Positions 1 to 7,610 of a stretch of 64,000 nucleotides of DNA are shown piece after piece; within the stretch, counting starts at the first letter, position 1, and the number at the start of each line of letters is the position of its first letter. Source of the stretch: Lentzea albidocapillata (GTDB lineage: Bacteria; Actinomycetota; Actinomycetes; Mycobacteriales; Pseudonocardiaceae); contig NZ_JOEA01000014.1 of NCBI RefSeq assembly GCF_000719115.1, positions 372,001-436,000 of the forward strand. The letters are read 5' to 3'. The notes beneath the pieces are model-generated. The model saw only the letters and a list, made by a program, of their open reading frames with translations. It was not told the origin of the DNA and searched no databases. The position numbers and the translations under genes were made by a program.

Positions 1-635
1 AACGCGGACTGTTCGGCCGGCGGCAGCAGGTCGTAGCTCCAGCCGATCACGGCGTCGAGCGTGCGGTGGCGGGCGGGCACGTCGGTGCGGGCCGCGGCGA
101 GTTCGATCGCCAGCGGCAGGTGGTCCCGCACCGAGTCGGCGAGTTCCGGGGCACCGCCGCATTCCACGAACAACTGCCGCGCGTCGGCCGGAGACAGCGG
201 GCCGACCTCGACGCACATCTCCCCGGCCAGGTCGAGGGGTTCGCGGCTGGTCACCAGGACGCGCAGACGCGGGCACGCGGCGAGCAGCTCCGCCACCGCC
301 GAGGCGGCCTCGTGGATCAGGTGCTCGCAGTTGTCCAGCACCAGGACGCGGTGATCGGCCAGTGCGCGCCGCACGGTCTCGCGCAGCGGCGAACCGGGCT
401 CCTCCCACACGTTCAGCGAGAACGCGATCACGTGCCACAGCAGGTCCGGCCGGCGCACGGGCTCCAGTTCGACGACGGCGTCGCCGAGGCTCAGTTCGGC
501 CGCCAGCCTCGACTTCCCCGCCCCGCCGGGCCCGACGAGCGTCACCAGCCGGTGCCGCCGCAGCAGCCGTCGCACGGTGGTCAGTTCCCGCTCTCGTCCC
601 ACCAGACGAGTTCGCGAGTCCAGCGACCACCACAT
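1..635 (-). CDS. NB-ARC-type ATPase of a LuxR/AfsR-like regulator (partial)
   Basis: Only the first 211 codons are present; the gene runs off the left edge of the window. Reading leftwards from an ATG at 635, the protein shows a Walker A P-loop (GPGGAGKS) near residue 40, a Walker B segment (VLVLDNCEHL) near residue 110, a sensor-like stretch (LVTSREPL) and the WSYDLL motif typical of the STAND/NB-ARC regulators found with BTAD or LuxR output domains. The start sits next to the P-loop, so no N-terminal DNA-binding domain is encoded; a C-terminal LuxR HTH or TPR region would lie outside the window. It probably acts as an ATP-dependent signalling regulator. The family call is firm; target and output domain cannot be seen. 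Confidence 0.85.
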   Translation of the reverse strand, partial: MWWSLDSRTRLVGRERELTTVRRLLRRHRLVTLVGPGGAGKSRLAAELSLGDAVVELEPVRRPDLLWHVIAFSLNVWEEPGSPLRETVRRALADHRVLVLDNCEHLIHEAASAVAELLAACPRLRVLVTSREPLDLAGEMCVEVGPLSPADARQLFVECGGAPELADSVRDHLPLAIELAAARTDVPARHRTLDAVIGWSYDLLPPAEQSA

Positions 636-1147
636 GCGCGCGATTCTAGAAGCGGAGGCAATGCGAACAATCGTCGCCCGAGAAATGCAATACCGCTCAC
701 AAACCGGTTTGAACTGCGCGAACACCGATTTCCACAGGCAGGAGCCCGTGTCCAGGTGAAGATGGCGGATGGTCATGTTGCTGACCTGCGGCGGTTGTCT
801 CGTCCAGCTGAAGTTTGCGGTGGTGCAGATCTGTGAGCTGCGGTCCGCAAGGTAGCGCGGACGGATGCGGACGGCTGTCGTCCAGGGCTAGCTTGCGGAT
901 TCCTGGCCCTGGGTCGTCGATGTTGGCCAAGGGCCAGGGCGGGAACGAACCGTCTGTCGTGGTCGGGGAGGCCAGGGAATCGGCTCGATCGCGGTGTCCC
1001 AGAACGGTGAGGACACTGGCTGTGGGCGTTCGAACTGCTCGCCTGCGAGCGCGAGGGTGTCTCCTTCGATGCCGGGGAGCGCGCTGCCCAAGCGGGCGAT
1101 TGGCGAGGGAGATGATCTCCTGGCGCCCTGATTGATCACTGGGCAGT
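636..1147. other. 512-bp gene-free stretch with short repeats
   Basis: No convincing gene lies here; the open frames present have no recognisable product. The stretch should hold the promoter of the leftward NB-ARC gene and of the rightward methyltransferase gene. From about 802 to 898 it carries three copies of a short repeat that recurs beyond the methyltransferase gene (see the repeat entries). The remainder may be decayed sequence. Confidence 0.5.
802..898. repeat. Short interspersed repeat, left group
   Basis: Three copies of an 18-19 bp unit with consensus CCGCAARCTWGCYCTGGAC. Copies at 802-820 and 880-898 are on the minus strand; a weaker copy at 845-862 is on the plus strand. The minus copies begin and end with the same CCGCAA and CTGGAC blocks as the right-hand group at 2041-2110. 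The function is unknown. They could be remains of a transposable or REP-like element, or binding sites. Confidence 0.6.
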
Positions 1148-1900
1148 ATGGGAAACATGCCTGCCATTCCCGAGAGCTCCGCCGTCATCGCCGATGTGGC
1201 CGTGGAGAACGACTACGACGGCTTCGCCGAGGCGTACACGGCCGAGAACGAGACCAGCCTCCTCAACGCCTACTACGTCCGGCCCGCGATCGTGGACCTG
1301 GCCGGCGACGTGGCCGGTCGACGAATTCTCGACGCCGGCTGCGGTGCTGGTCCTGTGTCCGTGGCGCTACGTGATCGGGGAGCCGTCGTGAGCGGCTTCG
1401 ACCGCAGCGCCAAGATGGTGGAGCTGGCCCGGCAGCGGCTCGGCGACGACGTGGACCTGCGGGTCGCCGACATAACGGGCCCGCTGCCGTACCCCGACGG
1501 CGCGTTCGACGACGCCGTCGCCGCTTTGGTGCTGCACTACCTGGAGGACTGGACCGCACCTCTGGCTGAGCTGCGGCGGGTGCTGAAGCCCGGTGGCCGG
1601 CTGATCGTGGTCGTCAACCACCCCATCCTCCTCAAGATGGTGCATCGCGAGACTGACTACTTCGCGACCACCAAGTGGTCCGACGAGTACAACTTCAACG
1701 GCCAGAAGGCCGTGCTCACCTACTGGCACCGGCCGCTGCACGCGATGACCGATGCCTTCACCGCAGCAGGCTTCCGCACCGCCGTCATCAGCGAGCCGCC
1801 TCCGGCGCCGGAAGCCCACGAACTCTTTCCCGACGAGATGGCGAGGTTCCCCTCCGGGGCCTTCCTGAGCTTCATGTTCTTCGTCCTGGAGGCCGCCTAA
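1148..1900 (+). CDS. Class I SAM-dependent methyltransferase
   Basis: This 250-residue protein carries the SAM-binding motif I (ILDAGCGAG) near residue 60, an acidic residue at the end of strand beta-2 (SGFDRSAKM), and the later motif GGRLIVVVNHP, all typical of the Rossmann-fold methyltransferase type 11 family. The substrate is unknown; small-molecule methylation is most likely. ATG 1148 is used here, but ATG 1157 is an equal alternative since neither has a strong ribosome-binding site. The gene stands alone between two groups of a short repeat, which may mark an inserted segment. A strong hairpin downstream (2124-2171) could end its transcript. Confidence 0.8.
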   Translation: MGNMPAIPESSAVIADVAVENDYDGFAEAYTAENETSLLNAYYVRPAIVDLAGDVAGRRILDAGCGAGPVSVALRDRGAVVSGFDRSAKMVELARQRLGDDVDLRVADITGPLPYPDGAFDDAVAALVLHYLEDWTAPLAELRRVLKPGGRLIVVVNHPILLKMVHRETDYFATTKWSDEYNFNGQKAVLTYWHRPLHAMTDAFTAAGFRTAVISEPPPAPEAHELFPDEMARFPSGAFLSFMFFVLEAA

Positions 1901-2040
1901 CTACGGCGTGGCACATGGGTGGCCGCAAGGTCGCGGCATGCTTGCTGACCTTGAGGCTGCGTACAGGCGCTACAGGCCGTTGGCAAGGAACCAACGCGGT
2001 TGTTGAGAATGCGCCAACTTCAGGCAGAACGTGTGGCGGC

Positions 2041-2110
2041 CCGCAAACTAGCTCGGACGCCGTAGCAAGCACCGCAAACTTGCCCTGGACACCGCAATGT
2101 TCGGCTGGAC
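2041..2110 (+). repeat. Short interspersed repeat, right group (tandem)
   Basis: Three head-to-tail copies of the CCGCAA...GGAC unit, at 2041-2058, 2072-2090 and 2092-2110, all on the plus strand. They match the units at 802-898; 2072-2090 and the complement of 880-898 differ at only two of 19 positions. A weaker match begins near 1923. The two groups flank the methyltransferase gene. Confidence 0.6.
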
Positions 2111-2123
2111 AGGATAGCGGTCG

Positions 2124-2171
2124 GCCAGGTAGGTCCGGACGGCCGGTCCGAGTTGTCCGGACCTACCTGGC
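2124..2171. terminator. Perfect 17-bp hairpin between convergent genes
   Basis: Positions 2124-2140 and 2155-2171 are perfect reverse complements separated by 14 bases. The structure lies between the 3' ends of the methyltransferase gene (plus) and the secreted-protein gene (minus), so a bidirectional terminator is the natural reading. No T-tract follows, so this is a GC-type hairpin rather than a classic intrinsic terminator. Confidence 0.6.
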
Positions 2172-2192
2172 GGATGCGGCGCCCCTACGCGG

Positions 2193-2693
2193 TCACGGGC
2201 TCAGGCCGGACGCTGCCGCAACCGCCGGCTTGTCCAGGGGCGGCACCCAGGGCCTCCCCACAGTGGGTCCGACGCAGACGCTGTTGCCGCGATAGCAAGT
2301 GAAGTATTCGAGGCCGTCGTAGGGGTTTCCGCTGGTCATCCAGACATCGACCGAGTAGGCCCCGCCTTCGACGTTCGCGGTGAGGGCAAGGGACGCGGGT
2401 CCGGACCTGTTGGACCAGGTGCTGGAACTCTGCCAGTCCAGCCAGGTCCCTGACCACGCCTGCGCGTAGATCCGCCGGTCCCCGACGGCCTTGAAAGCTC
2501 CGTCGACACCGACCGACCGGTTGTAGAAGGTGACCGTGCCTTTGTAGTAGCTCGCTCCGACCTCGATCGAGAAGGTGCTGGTGGGGTAGGCGGCGGCGGT
2601 GGCAGGCGCCGCCGCCGCGAAGACCATCCCCGCCGCCGACGTCACCGCGGCCACGACCGCCCCGATCTTCCTTCTGCGGTTCTTTGCCTTCAT
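2193..2693 (-). CDS. Secreted hypothetical protein
   Basis: This 166-residue protein starts at ATG 2693, which has a GAGA-type ribosome-binding site just upstream; further upstream in-frame starts would add an unlikely leader. The N-terminus has a basic run (KAKNRRRK), a hydrophobic core and an A-rich cleavage region near residue 35, i.e. a Sec-type signal peptide. The mature part is rich in aromatic residues (several Trp and Tyr) and has two cysteines (FTCYRGNSVCVG) that could form a disulfide. No family is recognised. A small extracellular beta-rich protein is likely. It is divergent from the ArsR-like regulator at 2840. Confidence 0.7.
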   Translation of the reverse strand: MKAKNRRRKIGAVVAAVTSAAGMVFAAAAPATAAAYPTSTFSIEVGASYYKGTVTFYNRSVGVDGAFKAVGDRRIYAQAWSGTWLDWQSSSTWSNRSGPASLALTANVEGGAYSVDVWMTSGNPYDGLEYFTCYRGNSVCVGPTVGRPWVPPLDKPAVAAASGLSP

Positions 2694-2839
2694 CGTGTCT
2701 CTCAGCCTCACTGTGACGACCACTCCCAATTCTTCGAGTACGGGTGTTCGGCTAACACCACTCAACCCCGCGTGGACCTCGCGCCGGAAAGCATTCGAGC
2801 CAGTTCAAATCCGCCGCGACGACTGCTAGCGTCGGGGCA

Positions 2840-3823
2840 GTGCTCACGCTGCGTGTAGACGCCGACACGGTCGCCAGGACACGGTTGGCGCCTTCCCCGG
2901 CGTCGGAGTCCGTGGCGTGGCTGAAGCTCACCGCCGCGTCGGGACGGCACCCGGTGTTCGGAGATCCCGGACCACTCGCCCGCGCGTCTCTTGCCCATCC
3001 GGACGTCGCCCTGCTCGCGGACCTGTTGCCGCAGAACGGCGACACCTACACGCCCGATCTGCTCACCCCGCAGCCGGGAACGGACGCGCAGCGCCGAGAC
3101 GTGCTCGACGAGCAGATCGCGCAGATCGAGGCGGCAGCGCAGGACGACCTCGAAACCCAGCTCTTCACCTACACGCGGACCCACTGGAGCAGGCCGCTGC
3201 GGCCCGCGACCCGCCGGATCGCGGAGTCGGGACGGATGCAGCGACGTCTCGCGAACGGTCTCGCCCGGTTCTGGCGGGATGCGCTCTCCGACGGTTGGCC
3301 TGAACTGCGCTCGATCATCGATCAGGACATCGCCCAGCGCGCGACGGCCATCGTCACCCATGGCGTCGGCCGGGCGCTTGGAGCACTCCACCCCGACATC
3401 GACTGGACCGGGGACGCGGTCACCCTCGCCACGTCGTGGGACGGCGACATCGACGTCACCGGCCGTGACCTGGTCTTCGCCCCCAGCGTGCTCGGCAGGC
3501 CCGACGTCGTCGTCCAGGTCGACACCCCCGGGAAGTTCGTCCTGTACTACCCCGCCCAGCGGATCGGCGCCGGTCGGGACCGCAGGTCCGGAAGCATCGA
3601 GCAGGTGGTCGGCAACGTCCGGGCGGCCCTGCTGGCCGATCTCGAAACCGCCCGGTCCACCGCGGAACTCGCCACCCGGATCGGATACACCCCGGGCACC
3701 GTCTCCTACCACCTCAGCGCACTGCACCGCGCACGTCTCGTCACCAAAGTCAGAGCCGGGCGCTACGTGATGTACCAGCGGACCGCACGGGCGGCAGGTC
3801 TGCTGGAAGAAGCACGCGGCTAG
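2840..3823 (+). CDS. ArsR-like winged-helix transcriptional regulator
   Basis: The protein has 327 residues from GTG 2840. The last ~70 residues form a winged helix-turn-helix (ATRIGYTPGTVSYHLSALHRARLVT) of the ArsR type, with the recognition-helix pattern seen in HTH_20/ArsR families. The long N-terminal part (about 250 residues) matches the architecture of actinobacterial regulators with a DUF5937-like sensor region. It lacks the metal-binding cysteines of classical ArsR, so a non-metal signal is likely. It is transcribed away from the secreted protein at 2193-2693. No clear ribosome-binding site precedes the start, so the transcript may be leaderless. Confidence 0.8.
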   Translation: MLTLRVDADTVARTRLAPSPASESVAWLKLTAASGRHPVFGDPGPLARASLAHPDVALLADLLPQNGDTYTPDLLTPQPGTDAQRRDVLDEQIAQIEAAAQDDLETQLFTYTRTHWSRPLRPATRRIAESGRMQRRLANGLARFWRDALSDGWPELRSIIDQDIAQRATAIVTHGVGRALGALHPDIDWTGDAVTLATSWDGDIDVTGRDLVFAPSVLGRPDVVVQVDTPGKFVLYYPAQRIGAGRDRRSGSIEQVVGNVRAALLADLETARSTAELATRIGYTPGTVSYHLSALHRARLVTKVRAGRYVMYQRTARAAGLLEEARG

Positions 3824-3864
3824 ATGCCGCTCGCGTGCCAGGTCGTCGAAGTGCTGTCCCAGTC

Positions 3865-4782
3865 TCAGGAACCGGGTTCCCGCCGATCCGACGGCGGCGG
3901 AGGAGTCCGGATGGCGACGTCGATGCTGCCGCCCAGGAAGATCTCGCCGTGCAGGCCGTCGAGGGTGAACATGTCGGTGGGGGCGTGGCCGGTCAGCGCG
4001 CGGAAGTCGAGATTGAGGTGCGGCTGGTCGGTGTAACCGCAGGTCGCGGCGATGTCGGACCAGCGCGGCGGGTCCGGCTTGGTCATCAACCGGATCGCGT
4101 GGTGCAGCCGGGCGATCCGGGCCACAGTCTTGGGGGCCAGCCCGACCTGCTCACGGAACCGGGCGTGCAGGTGCGCACGCGTCCAGCCGACCTCGTCGGC
4201 GAGTGAGCTGATCGTGGTGCGCCCGGCGGCGGTGATCAACCGCTGCCAGGCGGCCTGCACCGGCAAGGCCAGCCTGGGACCGTCGAGCATCCACTCTGAC
4301 AGCCGTTCGTCAAGCAGTCGGAACCGGGCGGTCCAGCCGCGGGCCTCGGCGAGCTGTTCGGTCAGCCGCCGGGCGCGGGCGCCGAGCAGGTCGATCAGGC
4401 CGACGCGGGTGTTGGCCAGTTCCCGCAACGGCATGCCGAACAACGCGTGGGCGCCCAGCGGGGTCAGTTCCACGGTCATGCCGCGTTCCCGACCGGCTTG
4501 CTCGAACACCATCGGCCGGTCACTGAGTCCGCTCACCGGTGACACCGCCGCTGATGGTGGTGGCATGCCGGCCTCGGCCGTGATCATTCGCCGGCTGGGG
4601 GTGTCGAGGTCGATGGCGACGGTGATCGAGCCCAGCGCGGCGACACGTCGCAGAATCGGCTGGGTGTGGGTGCGGTCCTGCCCCAGGTAGATCCCGACGT
4701 GCCGGGACAGCCTGGGGTGCGGCGGGCGCGCGACCAGGGGTGCGTTGTCGTAGTCGTGGGACACGGTTTCCTGGCGGTCCAT
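3865..4782 (-). CDS. AraC family transcriptional regulator
   Basis: The start is taken at ATG 4782, which follows a GAGG ribosome-binding site; in-frame codons up to 4917 are open but poorly supported. The 305-residue protein has an N-terminal ligand-sensing region and a C-terminal double HTH (ISSLADEVGWTRAHLHARFREQVGL then WSDIAATCGYTDQPHLNLDFR) ending in the GHAPTDMF signature of AraC/XylS proteins. It is convergent with the ArsR-like gene (41 bp gap) and divergent from the secreted protein at 4968, one of its possible targets. Confidence 0.85.
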   Translation of the reverse strand: MDRQETVSHDYDNAPLVARPPHPRLSRHVGIYLGQDRTHTQPILRRVAALGSITVAIDLDTPSRRMITAEAGMPPPSAAVSPVSGLSDRPMVFEQAGRERGMTVELTPLGAHALFGMPLRELANTRVGLIDLLGARARRLTEQLAEARGWTARFRLLDERLSEWMLDGPRLALPVQAAWQRLITAAGRTTISSLADEVGWTRAHLHARFREQVGLAPKTVARIARLHHAIRLMTKPDPPRWSDIAATCGYTDQPHLNLDFRALTGHAPTDMFTLDGLHGEIFLGGSIDVAIRTPPPPSDRREPGS

Positions 4783-4967
4783 GACCTCAACCCCCTGGAA
4801 TGCCGGTTGCCACCCGTACGTCCACCTTACATTTTTCCAAGCCTGGGGCACGTGGCGATCAGTAGTTTCGGCAGGGCAACGCGTGACCGCGAAACCGTTG
4901 CCGGGGGACACACTCATTTATCGCACGAGAACTCTCCTGACTCAATCCGGACAATAGGGGGCCGTTT

Positions 4968-5444
4968 ATGCGAACGCTTTCCAGGTTATTGGTCGGCCTT
5001 TTTTCGGTGTTGTTCCTTGCCGGCTTCAGCACCGTTCCCGCCTCAGCTGCCGAGACCGCTCGGGCCGAGACCTCGGTGACAATTCAGGCTCTGTGCCATC
5101 CGTGCAACGGATTCAGGTATCAGAACCCCGGTTCGAAGGCTGTCTACGTGGTGATCGACGGCCTCCGGCACTACGTCCCCGACCCTACGACCTACTTCAA
5201 CCTGTGGGGCGGCTGGGATGGGCTGCGTCCTGACGGCAGCACCATCACCATCGGGGATTCATTGATTCATGGAGCATTCCTTGCCAAGGAAGTCGAAACA
5301 GGCAAGGTATATCTGGTCGGCCGCACCAAACGCTGGATCCCGAGCCCGACCGTGTTCAACCAGTACGCGTTCGACCCGTCCAAGATCCGCTCGATGAGCC
5401 GGGCAAGTCTGCCCGCGGCGGGACCCAACATCCCCGGACGGTGA
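4968..5444 (+). CDS. Secreted protein with two WIPDP-type repeats
   Basis: A 158-residue exported protein. ATG 4968 follows a strong AGGGGG ribosome-binding site. Residues 1-27 are a signal peptide ending in PASA. The mature region holds two related repeats: one around VYVVIDGLRHYVPDPTTY and one around VYLVGRTKRWIPSPTVF. Each has a short strand, a basic residue, an aromatic residue and the (V/I)P(D/S)P(T)xF turn, a pattern found in many actinobacterial extracellular and phage-tail-like proteins of unknown role. A CHPC pair may form a disulfide. It is probably a cell-surface or carbohydrate-associated protein; no enzymatic motif is visible. Confidence 0.75.
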   Translation: MRTLSRLLVGLFSVLFLAGFSTVPASAAETARAETSVTIQALCHPCNGFRYQNPGSKAVYVVIDGLRHYVPDPTTYFNLWGGWDGLRPDGSTITIGDSLIHGAFLAKEVETGKVYLVGRTKRWIPSPTVFNQYAFDPSKIRSMSRASLPAAGPNIPGR

Positions 5445-5496
5445 ATCGCCGGTTTCAGGATGTCTCCGGCACCTGACATCCGTTGATGACCGCCTT

Positions 5497-5532
5497 GCCG
5501 GGTGATCACCGTTGCCGCGGTGATCACCCGGC
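5497..5532 (+). terminator. Perfect 15-bp hairpin after secreted protein gene
   Basis: 5497-5511 and 5518-5532 are exact reverse complements with a 6-base loop. It lies 52 bases after the stop of the secreted-protein gene and upstream of the LPMO promoter region, so it probably ends the upstream transcript. There is no T-tract. Confidence 0.65.
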
Positions 5533-5604
5533 GAGGACGCGGTCGGGGCAGGGCGCGCCACACCAGCCGTCAGCCACGTCTTGTGTCGCCGCGATTACGC
5601 GCGG

Positions 5605-5620
5605 TATGGTCTAGACCTTC
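5605..5620 (+). promoter_or_regulatory. DasR-type dre site upstream of LPMO
   Basis: The 16-mer TATGGTCTAGACCTTC contains the perfect palindrome GGTCTAGACC, the core of the DasR-responsive element (ACTGGTCTAGACCASN-type) that controls chitin and N-acetylglucosamine genes in Streptomyces and relatives. It lies 54 bases before the ATG of the LPMO gene. Known biology: DasR represses such genes until glucosamine phosphates accumulate. Its use here is inferred. Confidence 0.7.
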
Positions 5621-5674
5621 AATCGCCGCCGCGATGTAACGGGAGTACGCACACATCAAGGCAAAGGAAGACAC

Positions 5675-6190
5675 ATGAAGATTGGACGTAAGGTTACGGC
5701 CGCCATGGCCGGCGTTCTCGCTGCACCGTTGATCGTCGTGGCACTCCCCAGCGGCACGGCGTTCGCGCACGGCTACGTGAACTCGCCTCCGAGCCGTCAG
5801 GCGCAGTGCGCCGCCCGCACGATCTCCTGTGGCGCCATCCAGTACGAACCGCAGTCGGTCGAGGGCCCCAAGGGTCTGCAGAGCTGCCACGCCAACCTGT
5901 CGCAGTTCTCCGAGCTGAGCAACGACAACAAGGGGTGGAGGGTCACCAACACCGGCCGTTCGGTGACGTTCAACTGGACGTTCACCGCGCGGCACCGCAC
6001 GCGTGACTACGACTATTTCGTCGACGGCCGCAAGGTCGCGACGTTCAGCGGCAATAACCAGCAGCCGCCGGCCAACGTGCAGCACACCGTGAACGTGGGT
6101 TCGGCCGGCAGGCACAAGATCCTGGCCGTGTGGAACATCGGTGACACGCCGATGGCGTTCTACTCCTGCATCGACATCAACGCGAGCTGA
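5675..6190 (+). CDS. AA10 lytic polysaccharide monooxygenase (chitin-type)
   Basis: A secreted copper enzyme that cleaves crystalline chitin or cellulose oxidatively. ATG 5675 gives a 171-residue protein whose signal peptide is cut after Ala31, exposing His32 (HGYV), the N-terminal ligand of the copper histidine brace; the second ligand is His107 (TARHRT) and the axial aromatic residue is Phe162 (MAFYSC). Cysteines 45/52 and 71/165 are placed for disulfides. The length (140 mature residues) fits the single-domain forms with no binding module. A dre-type operator upstream favours chitin as the physiological substrate. Its stop codon abuts the stop of the opposing DUF1992 gene. Confidence 0.93.
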   Translation: MKIGRKVTAAMAGVLAAPLIVVALPSGTAFAHGYVNSPPSRQAQCAARTISCGAIQYEPQSVEGPKGLQSCHANLSQFSELSNDNKGWRVTNTGRSVTFNWTFTARHRTRDYDYFVDGRKVATFSGNNQQPPANVQHTVNVGSAGRHKILAVWNIGDTPMAFYSCIDINAS

Positions 6191-6678
6191 TCACTCTCCG
6201 CGTGAGGTCCCCTTCCTCTCACGCAGCAGCTCGCCGACGTCGAACGGCATCAGGTTCAACGGCGGACCGGACAACGGTTTCCGCAGCGCGTCGAGGATCT
6301 CCGCGTTCATCCGCTCGATGATCGAGCGCGCCTCCTCGTCGGTCGCGGCCGCCAGGGCACGGGCCCTGGCGGTCTCGGCCTGCCTGCGCAGCACCAGGGA
6401 AGGGGGCAACCCTGCCGTGCCCTCTTCCTCCCGGACCTTCTTCCTGATCCGCCAGTCTTCTTCTGGGGCCTGTATCGAAGTCTGGTTCGATGAGAGTCGC
6501 GCTTGAGGCCCGGCTATCGCGGATCAGACTTCGATACAGGCCCCAGCGCCTCACCCGCGCCGGGCAACGGTTTGCCCGCGCTCGGCAGGTTGTCGAACTC
6601 GCCCCGCTCCTGGGCTTCGCGGATCTGCCTGTCGATCCACGACTCGAAGCCCATTCCGGGCGGTTTCCGTTGTGTCAT
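6191..6678 (-). pseudogene. DUF1992 protein gene interrupted by a palindromic insert
   Basis: The two halves of one DUF1992 (DnaJC28-like) protein are in different frames. The N-terminal half starts at ATG 6678 and reads FESWIDRQIREAQERGEF then GKPLPGAGEAL before running into an insert and a stop at 6514. The C-terminal half, up to about 6460, reads EEDWRIRKKV, LPPSLVLRRQAE and LSGPPLNLMPFDV, all family hallmarks. Between them lies an ~80 bp palindrome (6463-6546) whose length shifts the frame. The ATG overlaps the stop of the iminopeptidase gene (ATGA), so the intact gene was the last of that operon. Function of the family is unknown. Confidence 0.85.
6463..6546. repeat. MITE-like palindromic insert
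   Basis: 6463-6483 and 6526-6546 are perfect 21-base inverted repeats (CTGGGGCC outer ends, GAAGTCT inner ends) around a 42-base centre that continues as an imperfect stem. No reading frame is encoded. Size and terminal repeats resemble a miniature inverted-repeat transposable element. Its exact borders and any target duplication cannot be fixed from this copy alone. Confidence 0.7.
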
Positions 6679-7592
6679 GGGGAGAACCTCCTGACCGCGG
6701 CCCCGATCGCCTCTCCGAAGGCGGGGCTGCCCTTGTGGCCACTGTCGTCCACGAGGGTCAGCTCGGCGTCCGGCCACGCCTGCGCGAGAGCGTAGGCCGT
6801 GTCCGGCGTGCAGCTCATGTCCCTGCGGCCGTGGATCAGCGCGGCCGGGATGCCGGCCAGCTTGCCGGCGCCACCCAGCAGATCATCCACGAAACCGCCG
6901 CGCGAGTAGTAGTGCGCGATGATCCGCGCGAGCGCGATCACCTCGCCGGACGCACGGTCGGCGAACACGTCCGGCTTGCCGAAGTTCTCCAGCGACAGCA
7001 CGGTGTCCTCCCACCGGCACCACTCCAGCGCCGCCTGCTCCCGGACGTCGTGATCCGGGCTCTCCATCAGGTCCGCGTACGCGCGGACGACGTCGGGCGC
7101 GCCACCGGCATGCGCGCTGAACCGGGCCCAGGCCTCCGGGAAGAACCGGGAAACACCCTGGTAGAGCCAATCCAGCTCGCGCTGCGACGACAGCGTGACC
7201 GCGATCAGGATCATCTCCGACACCCGCTCGGGATGCCGCTGGGCGTAGGCGACCGCGAGTGTCGTGCCCCAGGAACCGCCGTACAGCAACCACTTCTCGA
7301 TGCCGAGGTGCTCACGGAGCTGCTCCATGTCCGCGATCAGGTGCTCGGTGGTGTTGACGCTCATGTCCGCGGCCGGGTCGCTCGCGTGGGGAGTGCTCTG
7401 GCCGCACCCGCGCTGATGGAAGATCACGATGCGGAACTTCGCCGCGTCGAGCGACTTCCGCGCGCCCTTCGCCGGGCCGCCGGGGCCGCCGTGGAGGAAC
7501 ACGGCGGGCTTGCCGCCGGGATCGCCGACGGTCTCCCAGTAGATCCGGTTGCCGTCGCCGACGTCGAGCATGCCCTGGTCGTAAGGCTCCAT
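6675..7592 (-). CDS. pip: Proline iminopeptidase (alpha/beta hydrolase)
   Basis: The 305-residue cytoplasmic peptidase releases N-terminal proline from short peptides. Diagnostic segments are LHGGPGGP (oxyanion loop), HQRGCGQSTPH, the nucleophile elbow GGSWGTTL (serine in GxSxG), the late aspartate in HGRRDMSC and the catalytic histidine in DSGHKG. All three members of the triad are present and the length matches the family (about 310). The gene lies 18 bp after the BNR protein gene and overlaps the start of the DUF1992 gene, so it is within the iron-box operon, although its link to iron is not obvious. Confidence 0.9.
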   Translation of the reverse strand: MEPYDQGMLDVGDGNRIYWETVGDPGGKPAVFLHGGPGGPAKGARKSLDAAKFRIVIFHQRGCGQSTPHASDPAADMSVNTTEHLIADMEQLREHLGIEKWLLYGGSWGTTLAVAYAQRHPERVSEMILIAVTLSSQRELDWLYQGVSRFFPEAWARFSAHAGGAPDVVRAYADLMESPDHDVREQAALEWCRWEDTVLSLENFGKPDVFADRASGEVIALARIIAHYYSRGGFVDDLLGGAGKLAGIPAALIHGRRDMSCTPDTAYALAQAWPDAELTLVDDSGHKGSPAFGEAIGAAVRRFSP

Positions 7593-7610
7593 GAGAACGA
7601 GCGTACCGAG

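Noticed and set aside
66..836. A 256-codon plus-strand frame at the left edge
   Set aside because: It is antisense to the clear NB-ARC coding sequence on the minus strand (Walker A, Walker B and WSYDLL motifs). Its own product is Arg/His-rich with no family.
6191..6678. Programmed translational bypassing to rescue the DUF1992 gene
   Set aside because: No matching take-off and landing codon pair with a suitable context is evident; simple disruption by a mobile palindrome explains the data.
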